Position numbers and translations under genes: made by a program. This document shows positions 1 to 8,135 of a DNA stretch of 11,155 bases, piece after piece. This stretch comes from an uncultured Campylobacteraceae bacterium (lineage in GTDB: Bacteria > Campylobacterota > Campylobacteria > Campylobacterales > Arcobacteraceae): positions 1 through 11,155 of the forward strand of contig CAJXPH010000077.1 of assembly GCA_913057765.1 (NCBI GenBank). The letters run 5' to 3'. Below the pieces are notes generated by a model. That model made no database searches. It saw only the letters and a list, made by a program, of their open reading frames with translations, and was not told the DNA's origin. Every line of letters starts with the position of its first letter. Positions within the stretch are counted from its first letter, which is position 1.

Positions 1-48
1 CGAGATCCTCTCTGGTCTCGTGGGCTCGGAGATGTGTATAAGAGACAG
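1..48 (+). other. Illumina Nextera i7 adapter (non-biological contig end)
   Basis: Bases 15-48 match the Nextera transposase read-2 adapter exactly, ending in the Tn5 mosaic end AGATGTGTATAAGAGACAG at 30-48. Bases 7-14 (CCTCTCTG) match, from memory, the reverse complement of Nextera i7 index N708, and bases 1-6 (CGAGAT) are the end of the P7 oligo. This is library sequence left by incomplete trimming. Genomic DNA starts at base 49. Confidence 0.98.
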
Positions 49-158
49 ATATCAAATAGAGTAATCGGGTCGTCATTTACAACTAGTGCAATACCATCAA
101 CCATCCCTGCAAAAGAGATTGTCATTGACATTATTAAGGCAAATATTATCTTATTCAT
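49..158 (-). CDS. SurA-like periplasmic chaperone / peptidyl-prolyl isomerase, N-terminal fragment (contig edge)
   Basis: Only the first 36 codons remain before the adapter; the rest of the gene lies off the contig. ATG at 158-156 is preceded by AAGGAT, a suitable ribosome binding site. Residues 1-17 (MNKIIFALIMSMTISFA) form a signal peptide with a short basic start, a hydrophobic core and a likely cleavage after A17. The mature start reads VDGIALVVNDDPITLFD, which resembles the first strand of the SurA N-terminal domain (VDKVAAVVNNGVVLESDV in E. coli SurA) and of related epsilonproteobacterial isomerases. Such proteins escort outer-membrane proteins through the periplasm and often have parvulin domains further on, which cannot be seen here. 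The family call rests on a short segment. The gene is transcribed away from the large kinase gene. Confidence 0.72.
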
Positions 159-184
159 TTTAATCCTTTATTTATAAAACGCAT

Positions 185-190
185 ATTTTA
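185..190 (-). promoter_or_regulatory. Candidate -10 box for the SurA-like gene
   Basis: On the minus strand TAAAAT lies 26 bases upstream of the ATG at 158, inside the AT-rich divergent region. Campylobacterota vegetative promoters typically show a -10 box and periodic T-rich stretches instead of a -35 hexamer, so the absence of a -35 match is not evidence against it. The call is by pattern only. Confidence 0.35.
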
Positions 191-232
191 CCATAAGAAT
201 AGTAAAACAAATGTTTTGTAAAAAGTTAATCA

Positions 233-260
233 ATATAATTAAAAATTATTTTAATTATAT
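233..260. repeat. Perfect 12-bp inverted repeat in the divergent intergenic region
   Basis: ATATAATTAAAA at 233-244 and TTTTAATTATAT at 249-260 are exact reverse complements around a 4-base spacer (ATTA). The element lies between the putative -10 boxes of the two divergent genes. It could be an operator for a dimeric regulator, or a cruciform or curved element. It contains only A and T, so chance is more likely here than for a mixed-base palindrome. The rest of 159-315 shows only promoter-like AT-rich sequence. Confidence 0.4.
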
Positions 261-276
261 ATGTTGCTTTTTATCT

Positions 277-282
277 TATAAT
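277..282 (+). promoter_or_regulatory. Candidate -10 box for the triple-sensor histidine kinase gene
   Basis: A consensus TATAAT lies 33 bases upstream of the ATG at 316, which would place the transcript start near 289 and give a leader of about 27 bases. TTGCTT occurs at 264-269 but is too close to act as a normally spaced -35 box. T-rich sequence precedes it, as is common for vegetative promoters in this phylum. AGGA at 305-308 is the ribosome binding site. Confidence 0.5.
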
Positions 283-315
283 TTGGTATTATTTTGTTTA
301 TATTAGGATATAAAA

Positions 316-3300
316 ATGAGATTACTAATAATAATATCATTCTTACTTGCAAATTACTTATTTGCATTTTCAAACACACAATTATTTGATAAATTAAATA
401 ATGATGAAAAAAGATTCTTAAATACACATCCTCAAATTATTGTTTCAAATGAGAAAGACTGGGCTCCTTATGATTATAATGAGCAAGGAATAGCAAAAGG
501 TTATTCTGTTGATTATTTAAAATTGGTTGGATCTAAATTGGGTGTTGACTTTAAATTTGAAACAGATACTTGGTCTAATTTAATAAAAAAAATAAAAATA
601 AAAAAGATAGATATCGTTCATCCTATTTCTTTTTCCGAGAAAAGAAAAGAGTATTTATCTTATGCAAATAGTATTTTAGATGCAGACTTATCTATTATAA
701 GTACAGATGGTGAAACAAAAATTAAATCTTTAGACGATTTAAACTTTAGAACAGTTGCTGTTTCAAAAGATTGGAATTCGACAAAATATTTAAAGAAAAA
801 CTATCCAGAAATTATTTTTAAAGAATATGATACTTCTAAGGAAAAACTTGAAGCTTTAGCATTTGGTAAAGTAGATGCTGCTATTGAATATTTTATAACT
901 GCCAATTATATTAAAAATAGATATCTACTAAATAATCTTAAAGTAGTACACCGTATAGAGGTAAAAGCTTTAAAACGAAGTTTACATATAGCGGTTAGAA
1001 AAGATTGGAAAATCTTAGTTCCTATTATTAATAAGGCTATTGAAAGTATTACAGAGGAAGAAATCCTATTATTAAATAAGAAATGGATGAATGTCCAAAG
1101 TAATGGGCTTAATTTAACTTTAGAAGAACAGGTGTTTCTTAAAAAGGTCCCTTATATATTGACTCGTGTAGCAAAGGATTATTATCCTTTTTCTTTTACT
1201 GAAGATGGTCAAGAAAAAGGTTATATAATTGAGTATACAAATCTTTTAGCTAAGAAATTAGGAAAAGAATTCAGTTATGTAAAAGATCAAACATGGAAAG
1301 AATCAGTATCAGACTTAAAAGAAAAAAAAATTGATATTTTACCAATGATGAAGAAAACTCCGGAGAGAGAAAAATTTGTAGTTTTTAGTGATCCTATGTT
1401 TGAAACGTATCTTGGGATAGCCACCTTAGAAAAGAATATAAATAAAATTTCTTTGGAAGGTTTAATAGGCAAAAAAATTGGTGTTGTCGGAGGATATTGG
1501 TTTGTAAATAGTTTAAAAAAACATTACCCTAAAATAAAGACAATTGAGTATAAAACAAATCTAGATGCTTTAATAGGATTAAAAACAGGAGATACTTATG
1601 CGGTTATTTCACCTGAACCAGTATTAAAATATTTAATAAACAAAAACTTTTTTTTAGAAATTAAAACTAGACCTATTGTAAATAATGTCTATTTACCTAA
1701 AGGGATTAGTCATTATGGAATAAGAAAAGATTGGCCTTTAATGGCATCAATTTTAGAAAAAACAATGGCTTCTATAAAAGAGAAAGATGTAATTGAATTA
1801 AAAGAGAAATGGTTTGGTAAACATAACTCTTTAAGTCCTAAATTTTCTGATTCTGAATTGAATTATATGAAAGAAAAACAAGTTATTAAAATGTGTGTAG
1901 ATCCTGATTGGATGCCATATGAAAAAATTAATAATAATAAACATATTGGAATGTCTGCTGACTATTTTAATATTTTTAGAAAGACTATCTCTATTCCAAT
2001 TATTTTAATTAAAACAAAAAACTGGTCCGAAACATTACTTTATGCAGAAAGTAGAAAGTGTGATTTAATCTCATTGGCAATTTCTACACCAAAAAGATCA
2101 AAGTATTTAAATTTTTCTAATAGTTATATTGATGTTCCGTTAGTTATTGCAACTAATCTTAAAAAGCCTTTTATTACAAGTTTTAAAGATGTTTTAGAAT
2201 ATAAGATAGGTGTTGTCAAGGGGTATGCATATTACGAACTATTGAAGAATAAATATCCTGATGTGAAGTTAGTTGAAGTTGAGAATGTAAATGATGGTAT
2301 GAAAAAAGTAATTTCTGGCGAAATTTATGGTTTTGTTGATTCTCTAGCTGTAGTAGGATACAGTGTTCAAAAAAATTACTTAGGTAGTATAAAAATTGCA
2401 GGTAAAATTGATGAAAATCTAAAATTAGGGGTAGCTATACGGAATGATGACCCAATACTTAAAAACATTTTTGATAAAGTTATTTTTGAATTAAAAGAAG
2501 ATGAGCATCGTGAAATTTTAAATAAATGGGTATCTGTTACTTATTCTAAATCATTTGATTCTTCTTTAGTTTGGAAAATAGCATTTGCAATATCTTTTAT
2601 TATTGGTTTTTTCCTTTACCGACAATACATGTTAAAAAAACAGAATAATATGCTTTTAGATTCTCAAAAAATCTTACAAGAAACTAATGAAGAGTTTGAA
2701 CATCTGATTAATTCAACTATGGAAGCTATCTTTGTTTGGAAAGATAATAAATGTATTAATGTTAATTCTGAAGCTGTAAAACTTTTTGGATATGAGAATA
2801 AAGAAGAATTATTAGGACTTGAAGTCTTAGATATTGTTGAATCTTCTTATCATGAATTAGTTAAAAGTAACAGACAAGTGAATGTCTCTGAGCCGTATGA
2901 AATTGTTGGTTTACGGAAAGATGGTACTATTTTCCCTATTTTAGCTAGTGGACATAATTTTATTCATAGAAATAGTAACATTAGAGTTTCTGCAATGATG
3001 GATTTAACAGATATAAGGTATAAAGAGAAATTATTAACAGAGCATACAAAAATGGTTGCACTTGGTGAAATGTTAGGTAATATTGCTCATCAATGGAGAC
3101 AACCTTTATCTGTTATTTCAACAGGGGCTAGTGGTATTCAAATACAGAAATCTATGGATATTTTAGATGATAAAGTGTTTGATGAAACAATGGAATCAAT
3201 TGTCCTTAATACAAAGTATTTATCAAATACAATAAATGATTTTACAAATTTTATAAAAGATAATAAAACTAAAAAAGTGTTTGATTTAAAAAGTCATATT

Positions 3301-3741
3301 GAAAGAGATTTAACATTACTTCATTCTATGCTAAAAACTGAACATATAAAAGTTGTCATTGATGTTGATGAAGACATAAAAGTACACAATTTTGAAAATG
3401 AGTTTTCACAAGCTATTATAAATATAATTTCTAATTCTAAAGATGCATTTGTTGAAAAAGATTTGAAGGATAGGCTAGTTTTTATACGTGGTTATAAAAA
3501 CAAAGATAAAATTCTTTTAATTATTAAAGATAATGCTGGAGGAATTTCTGAAAATATTATTGACAAAATATTTGAACCTTATTTTACTACGAAACATAAG
3601 TTTCAAGGTACAGGAGTAGGCTTATATATGACTAATAAGATCATTGTAGAGAGTATGAAAGGAACAATTCATGTTTCTAATGATAATTACAGTTATGAAG
3701 GAACTCTTTATAAAGGAGCCATGTTTAGGCTCTCTTTATAA
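316..3741 (+). CDS. Membrane sensor histidine kinase with three tandem SBP_bac_3 domains and a PAS domain (BvgS-like sensor layout)
   Basis: This is a 1141-residue sensor kinase. A signal peptide or N-terminal membrane segment (about 1-19) is followed by three solute-binding-protein (PBPb/SBP_bac_3) modules at roughly 28-258, 267-500 and 511-739. Each module opens with an 'aspartate-tryptophan/tyrosine-proline' type motif (DWAPY, YYPFSF, DWMPY) and ends in a KW pair (256-257, 498-499, 737-738). One membrane helix lies at about 752-768, then a short linker and a PAS domain at about 796-900. The kinase core has the phosphoacceptor His925 in NIAHQWRQPL, the N box NIISNSKDAF at 1036-1045, the G1 box DNAGG at 1072-1076 and the G2 box GTGVGLY at 1098-1104, so it looks catalytically intact. 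There is no receiver or Hpt domain, unlike BvgS itself. Periplasmic ligands, probably amino acids or organic acids, would be sensed. No partner regulator is adjacent. The start has AGGA seven bases upstream. Confidence 0.93.
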   Translation: MRLLIIISFLLANYLFAFSNTQLFDKLNNDEKRFLNTHPQIIVSNEKDWAPYDYNEQGIAKGYSVDYLKLVGSKLGVDFKFETDTWSNLIKKIKIKKIDIVHPISFSEKRKEYLSYANSILDADLSIISTDGETKIKSLDDLNFRTVAVSKDWNSTKYLKKNYPEIIFKEYDTSKEKLEALAFGKVDAAIEYFITANYIKNRYLLNNLKVVHRIEVKALKRSLHIAVRKDWKILVPIINKAIESITEEEILLLNKKWMNVQSNGLNLTLEEQVFLKKVPYILTRVAKDYYPFSFTEDGQEKGYIIEYTNLLAKKLGKEFSYVKDQTWKESVSDLKEKKIDILPMMKKTPEREKFVVFSDPMFETYLGIATLEKNINKISLEGLIGKKIGVVGGYWFVNSLKKHYPKIKTIEYKTNLDALIGLKTGDTYAVISPEPVLKYLINKNFFLEIKTRPIVNNVYLPKGISHYGIRKDWPLMASILEKTMASIKEKDVIELKEKWFGKHNSLSPKFSDSELNYMKEKQVIKMCVDPDWMPYEKINNNKHIGMSADYFNIFRKTISIPIILIKTKNWSETLLYAESRKCDLISLAISTPKRSKYLNFSNSYIDVPLVIATNLKKPFITSFKDVLEYKIGVVKGYAYYELLKNKYPDVKLVEVENVNDGMKKVISGEIYGFVDSLAVVGYSVQKNYLGSIKIAGKIDENLKLGVAIRNDDPILKNIFDKVIFELKEDEHREILNKWVSVTYSKSFDSSLVWKIAFAISFIIGFFLYRQYMLKKQNNMLLDSQKILQETNEEFEHLINSTMEAIFVWKDNKCINVNSEAVKLFGYENKEELLGLEVLDIVESSYHELVKSNRQVNVSEPYEIVGLRKDGTIFPILASGHNFIHRNSNIRVSAMMDLTDIRYKEKLLTEHTKMVALGEMLGNIAHQWRQPLSVISTGASGIQIQKSMDILDDKVFDETMESIVLNTKYLSNTINDFTNFIKDNKTKKVFDLKSHIERDLTLLHSMLKTEHIKVVIDVDEDIKVHNFENEFSQAIINIISNSKDAFVEKDLKDRLVFIRGYKNKDKILLIIKDNAGGISENIIDKIFEPYFTTKHKFQGTGVGLYMTNKIIVESMKGTIHVSNDNYSYEGTLYKGAMFRLSL
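3711..3738. terminator. Hairpin across the convergent gene ends, possible bidirectional terminator
   Basis: TAAAGGAGCC at 3711-3720 pairs with GGCTCTCTTTA at 3728-3738 around a 7-base loop (ATGTTTA), giving a 10-bp stem with one bulged T. It lies inside the last codons of the plus-strand kinase and just downstream of the minus-strand oxidoreductase stop. The kinase and oxidoreductase stop codons abut at 3741/3742, so any terminator must overlap coding sequence. The U-tracts are weak on both sides (TAATTATTGTTTT on the plus strand), so termination is likely but unproven. Confidence 0.45.
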
Positions 3742-6579
3742 TTATTGTTTTGGTGTTGTACACTCATCAATAAGATAGAAGATTGAATTATAATCTAATT
3801 GGGCTTGCTCACTTAATCCTATCTCACAAGTTTTAGAAGTTGAGAATGCATATTTTGCATCTTTCACACTTGTCTTTAAGAATCTAAGCGCAGAGTTATT
3901 TAATTCAGGAAAACTAAATCCCCTATCTCCTGCAAATCCACAACATTTTACATCATCGGGAACGATAACATTTGTAGAACACATTTTTGCAAGTTCTATA
4001 AATCTTTCGTGTAAGCCCATTTTTCTCGAACTACAAGTTGTGTGAATTGCAATAGGTTCATCAATTGGATTAAAGTCAAAGGCTTTAGTGAAATGATCTA
4101 ATGCAAATTCTATTGGTTCATAAATTTTTAATTTATCTGAGAATCCTTCTAGCATTTTTTTAGTACAAGGACTTGTATCGCAAAGGATTGGATATTCACC
4201 GAAGTTACTAACTTCTTGTAGAGCATGTTCTAATTCATCAGATTTCTGTTTTGCTTGGCTTTTAAATCCTTTTGATGAAAAAGGCATACCACAACATAGG
4301 TTCCCTAAATCATTAGGGAATAGAACTTGGAATCCTGCTTTTTTAAGTAATTTAACTGTTAAATCAAATAATTCTTCATCAACTGTTGTTTTTGCATGTC
4401 TACCCATACTTCTATTAATACAAGAAGGGAAGTAAACTACTTTTTTACTATTAAATTGCTGTTCAAAATCTAAGTTAATTTTTGCAGGTCTTGGTAAATA
4501 AGGACTCCATTTAGGAATTTTCCCATTTGTCCAATCTCTTAGTGTTTCAGTTATAGAACCCATACTTGGTGTTCCTAAAATTGCATGTGTTACATTTGCA
4601 CTGGCTAGTCCAAATTTCATACCTTTTAATGTTGCGGAAAAATTATTAGCAATTGAGCTAGCTATTTTATCTGCACTAGGACTTACCTGTTCTGCTCTTA
4701 AGTGTTTAGTTAGACTTCCTGTATCAATTTTAACTGGACAGGCTGTTGAACATAAAGAACATGTTGCACAAGTCTCTATTCCATCATATTGGTACAAGTC
4801 TTTATATTCTTTTGCTTCTTCATTTTCTCCAATTGATTCAAGTCTTGATATTTCTCTATTTATTACAATTCTTTGTCTTGGTGTTAATGTAATCTCATTT
4901 GATGGACATGTAGGCTCACAGAATCCACATTCGATACATTTATCAACAATTTCATTTGTTGCTGGCATTGCTTTTAGGTTTTTAAGATGTGCTTGTGCAT
5001 CATCATTGATAATAACACCAGGATTTAATAGCTCTTTTGGGTCAAATAAATCTTTAATTCTTTTCATCATAGCATAGGCAGTATTCCCCCACTCTACTTC
5101 AATGAATGCAGCCATATTTCTTCCTGTACCATGTTCAGCTTTTAAACTTCCTTGATATTTCACTGCAACAGAAGTTACAACATCATTCATAAATGCATCA
5201 TATCTTTTAACTTCTGATTCAATTGCAAAATCTTGTGTAAATACAAAGTGGAAGTTACCTTCTAATGCATGGCCAAAGATAAGTGCTTCACTATAACCGT
5301 GTTTTTTGAATAGATCTTGTAGTTCTAAAGTTGCTTCTGCTAAGACTTCTATTGGATATGCAACATCTTCAATAATTACAGTTGTACCTGTTTCTCTAAC
5401 CGCTCCAACTGCGGGGAAAAGACCTTTTCTGATTTTCCAATACTGAGTATATTCTGCTACATCTTTTGTAAAATAAATATCTCTTACAACTTTAAATTCA
5501 GCTAGTAATTCTTCTAGTTCTGTAATTTGAATACTTAAAGCCTCATCGCTTAAGCCTCTTGTTTCAATCAAAAGAGCTGTTATATTTTCATCAAAATCTT
5601 TGATGAATTCTGGCATACCAGCTTCATTTTCTATACTTCTTAACCCTGCTCTATCCATTAGTTCAACGGCAGAAACTGTAACAGTTTTTGCTTCACGAGC
5701 AAGTTTGATTTTTGTAACTGCATTACATGCTTCTGTTACATCTTTGAAGTAAATTAGTGTTGAAGCTTTATCTTTTAAGTCTTCAACCGTTCTGTATGTA
5801 ATTTCTTCTATAAATGCTAAAGTTCCTTCTGAGCCAATGATTAAATGTTGAAGAATTTCAAATTCATCAGTAAAATCAATTAATGCATTTAATGAATAGC
5901 CACAAGTATTTTTGATTTTAAATTTTCTTTCAATTCTTGCTCTTAATTCTTCATCACTTACTGTATCTGTTGCAATCTGTTTTAAATCTCTTAAGAAGTC
6001 TCCATGAGTTTTTCTAAATTCTGCTTTAGAAACTTCAGATCCGGTGTCTAATCTTGCTCCATCTTGGAAAATAAGTTTCATAGACTCTAAAGTTTGGTAA
6101 GAATTCTCCGCAATACCACAACACATACCCGATGCATTGTTTGCTGCAATACCACCAATCATTGCGGCATTAATTGAAGCTGGATCTGGACCAATTTTTT
6201 TAGAAAATGGTGCTAAGATATTATTCGCTTCTTGCCCCGTAAGTGCTGGTTGTAATGAAATAAGTTTTCTATCGTCTGAAAGCCTAAAATCTCTAAAGTT
6301 TCTTGAAGTGACAATTAATATAGAATCTGTAATGGCTTGTCCAGATAGAGAAGTTCCTGCTGCTCTAAATGTAACGCTTAATTCCATGTTATTTGCAAGC
6401 TCTAAAATTGAAGCTACTTGTTCTGGTGTATCTGTTTTTATAACTATTTTAGGAATTAACCTATAAAAAGATGCATCTGTACCATATGCTAAGGTATGTA
6501 ACTTATCCGTAAAGATATTTTTTTCATTTATTGTTTGAGAAATTTGCTTATAAAATTCTTGATATTTTGTTTCTAACAT
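3742..6579 (-). CDS. FAD- and Fe-S-containing lactate (2-hydroxyacid) dehydrogenase, Dld-II-like, quinone-linked
   Basis: This 945-residue enzyme fuses a flavin oxidase half to an iron-sulfur half. The VAO-type FAD domain (about 40-265) shows RAAGTSLSGQ (72-81), GPDPAS (130-135), IGGIAANNASG (141-151) and GSEGTLA (249-255). The C-terminal FAD-oxidase domain has FGHALEGNFH (435-444) and KAEHGTGRN (480-488). Two 4Fe-4S motifs follow, with Cys548/551/554/558 and Cys604/607/610/614, then two CCG-type domains with LCCG (761-764) and KCCG (878-881). Length and order match the Dld-II family (Shewanella SO_1521, Campylobacter Cj1585c), which oxidises lactate and reduces the quinone pool at the inner membrane. 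D- or L-specificity cannot be read from the sequence, and D-2-hydroxyglutarate (YdiJ-type) or glycolate are alternatives. It is the last gene of the dctPQM cluster, which supports a substrate imported by that transporter. The start has AAGGA at 6586-6590. Confidence 0.9.
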   Translation of the reverse strand: MLETKYQEFYKQISQTINEKNIFTDKLHTLAYGTDASFYRLIPKIVIKTDTPEQVASILELANNMELSVTFRAAGTSLSGQAITDSILIVTSRNFRDFRLSDDRKLISLQPALTGQEANNILAPFSKKIGPDPASINAAMIGGIAANNASGMCCGIAENSYQTLESMKLIFQDGARLDTGSEVSKAEFRKTHGDFLRDLKQIATDTVSDEELRARIERKFKIKNTCGYSLNALIDFTDEFEILQHLIIGSEGTLAFIEEITYRTVEDLKDKASTLIYFKDVTEACNAVTKIKLAREAKTVTVSAVELMDRAGLRSIENEAGMPEFIKDFDENITALLIETRGLSDEALSIQITELEELLAEFKVVRDIYFTKDVAEYTQYWKIRKGLFPAVGAVRETGTTVIIEDVAYPIEVLAEATLELQDLFKKHGYSEALIFGHALEGNFHFVFTQDFAIESEVKRYDAFMNDVVTSVAVKYQGSLKAEHGTGRNMAAFIEVEWGNTAYAMMKRIKDLFDPKELLNPGVIINDDAQAHLKNLKAMPATNEIVDKCIECGFCEPTCPSNEITLTPRQRIVINREISRLESIGENEEAKEYKDLYQYDGIETCATCSLCSTACPVKIDTGSLTKHLRAEQVSPSADKIASSIANNFSATLKGMKFGLASANVTHAILGTPSMGSITETLRDWTNGKIPKWSPYLPRPAKINLDFEQQFNSKKVVYFPSCINRSMGRHAKTTVDEELFDLTVKLLKKAGFQVLFPNDLGNLCCGMPFSSKGFKSQAKQKSDELEHALQEVSNFGEYPILCDTSPCTKKMLEGFSDKLKIYEPIEFALDHFTKAFDFNPIDEPIAIHTTCSSRKMGLHERFIELAKMCSTNVIVPDDVKCCGFAGDRGFSFPELNNSALRFLKTSVKDAKYAFSTSKTCEIGLSEQAQLDYNSIFYLIDECTTPKQ

Positions 6580-6600
6580 TTAAAATCCTTTTAATTATTT

Positions 6601-6606
6601 ATTATA
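6601..6606 (-). promoter_or_regulatory. Candidate internal -10 box for the lactate dehydrogenase gene
   Basis: TATAAT on the minus strand lies 21 bases upstream of the dehydrogenase ATG, inside the palindrome ATTATATAAT (6601-6610), in the 49-bp gap after the small ORF. It would give a very short leader that still includes the AAGGA ribosome binding site. It could uncouple the dehydrogenase from the transporter genes. No -35 match is visible. Confidence 0.35.
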
Positions 6607-6628
6607 TAATGATTTTTAAATGTTTTTG

Positions 6629-6742
6629 CTATTCAAGTCTAGGGACAGTGTAAATTCTTTGTTGAGGGTCATAAATAAAAGAGTACATTCTATCTTGTCT
6701 TTTGAATATTATATTTGTAATAAGTTTCAAAAATTTAGACAT
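6629..6742 (-). CDS. Hypothetical 37-residue small protein between dctM and the lactate dehydrogenase gene
   Basis: I do not recognise this protein. ATG at 6742-6740 is preceded by a strong AAGGAG (6749-6754) with a 6-base spacer, one of the best ribosome binding sites in the window, and the start lies 19 bases after the dctM stop. The ORF ends at TAG (6631-6629). The predicted protein begins MSKFLKLITNIIFKRQDR, a short hydrophobic, possibly amphipathic stretch (4-13) followed by basic residues. It ends in a tyrosine-rich tail with YDPQQRIYTVPRLE. Net charge is about +4, with no cysteines and no full transmembrane helix. Its position within a tightly spaced transporter-enzyme cluster suggests a peripheral-membrane accessory peptide, but that is inference. 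It is too short for routine gene callers. The main doubt is whether it is translated and conserved. Confidence 0.62.
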   Translation of the reverse strand: MSKFLKLITNIIFKRQDRMYSFIYDPQQRIYTVPRLE

Positions 6743-6761
6743 AATGCACTCCTTAATAGTT

Positions 6762-8135
6762 TTACATACTTGATGACATTCCGAAGAATTCTGGGTAGAA
6801 GGCTACAATTCCAAGTACAATAATTTGTATTGCAATAAACGGTAAAACACCTTTATAGATTTGTGAAGTTCGAACACCTGCTGGGGCACACCCTTTTAAG
6901 TAGAACAAACTAAATCCGAATGGTGGGGTTAAGAACGAGGTCTGTAAATTCATCGCAATTAGAACTGCAAACCATACTGGGTTGATACCTAGTGCATCTG
7001 CAACTGGTAATAAAATTGGAACAATAATATATGAAATTTCAATAAAGTCAATAAAGAAACCTAATACTAAGATTGCTAACATTGTAAATATAATGAATCC
7101 CCATTTTCCATCACCTGGAAGACTAAGCATTGCATGTTCAACTAACTCTTCTCCACCTGTATATGAAAATACCATAGAGAATGCTGTTGCACCAATTAAG
7201 ATACCAAATACCATAGATGTAATTTTAACAGATTCTAATGCTGCTGTTCTTACCATATCAACTTCAAAAGTTCTATACATTAACGCAAGTCCAATTGCAC
7301 CAATACAACCAACTGCTGCTGATTCCGTTGGAGTTGCAACACCTGCAAAGATTGAACCAAGAACTAAAATAATAAGAGTTAATGATGGAATAATATCTAT
7401 TAACGCTTTGATAACTTGTTTCTTTTTACTTCCTCTTGATGGATCTGCAGGAATTGCAGGAGCCATACCTTTAAAGAAATAAGCAATAACTAGTATATAT
7501 AAAATGTATGCGGCAACTAATGCAAGACCTGGACCAACAGCAGATCTAAATAGATCACCTACTGGAACTTGGAATACATCTCCTAAAATAATAAGCACGA
7601 TTGAAGGAGGAATAATTTGTCCTAGTGTTCCTGATGCACAAATAGTACCACAAGCAAGAGGTGTATCGTATTTATATTTAAGCATAACAGGAAGAGATAT
7701 AACTCCCATTGCAACAACTGAAGCTCCAACAACACCTGTTGATGCTGCTAATAAAGTTCCAACTAATACAGTTGAGATTGCAACTCCACCTCTAATTTCT
7801 CCAAATAAGAACCCCATAGATTCTAATAGTTTTTCAGCAAGACCAGTTTTTTGTAAAACAATACCCATAAAAATGAACATTGGAATTGCCATTAAAATTG
7901 TATTTTGCTGAATAGCATAGATTCTAAAAGGCATATAATTAAACATTGAGATTGCTTCAATCCAACCTTCATTCATAATTTCTATTATTGTCATAGCTGC
8001 ATCTGCATTTGCAAAAACTTCCATATACCCAGCAAGAATACCAAAAAACACCGAAACTGCAGCAAATGTAAATGCTACGGGAAATCCAATTAACAACATT
8101 GCTAATGCTGTAAAAAACATTACTATACCAATCAT
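6762..8135 (-). CDS. dctM: TRAP transporter large permease subunit DctM
   Basis: This 457-residue, highly hydrophobic protein is the ion-coupled translocation subunit of a tripartite ATP-independent periplasmic (TRAP) transporter in the inner membrane. About twelve membrane helices can be seen. Family hallmarks include GTICASGTLGQIIPPSIVL (163-181), AGVATPTESAAVG (264-276) and NLQTSFLTPPFGFSLFYLKG (396-415). The length is usual for the DctM family, which runs about 425-460 residues. The ATG at 8135 overlaps the dctQ stop in the sequence ATGA, a classical translational coupling arrangement, and AAAGGAG just upstream serves as ribosome binding site. The domain looks intact. Substrate choice is set by DctP, not by this subunit; the neighbouring dehydrogenase points to lactate or a related acid. 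Confidence 0.95.
   Translation of the reverse strand: MIGIVMFFTALAMLLIGFPVAFTFAAVSVFFGILAGYMEVFANADAAMTIIEIMNEGWIEAISMFNYMPFRIYAIQQNTILMAIPMFIFMGIVLQKTGLAEKLLESMGFLFGEIRGGVAISTVLVGTLLAASTGVVGASVVAMGVISLPVMLKYKYDTPLACGTICASGTLGQIIPPSIVLIILGDVFQVPVGDLFRSAVGPGLALVAAYILYILVIAYFFKGMAPAIPADPSRGSKKKQVIKALIDIIPSLTLIILVLGSIFAGVATPTESAAVGCIGAIGLALMYRTFEVDMVRTAALESVKITSMVFGILIGATAFSMVFSYTGGEELVEHAMLSLPGDGKWGFIIFTMLAILVLGFFIDFIEISYIIVPILLPVADALGINPVWFAVLIAMNLQTSFLTPPFGFSLFYLKGCAPAGVRTSQIYKGVLPFIAIQIIVLGIVAFYPEFFGMSSSM

Noticed and set aside
1..48. Terminal inverted repeats of a linear plasmid or transposon
   Set aside because: The matching ends are Nextera adapter, index and P7 sequence, not biological DNA.
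6620..6823. Plus-strand 67-codon ORF
   Set aside because: It has no clear ribosome binding site, overlaps the dctM end, and is antisense to the better supported small ORF at 6629-6742.
6982..7911. Two plus-strand ORFs of 166 and 135 codons opposite dctM
   Set aside because: Their composition is that of the antisense of a membrane protein, and they lie wholly inside an intact DctM gene.
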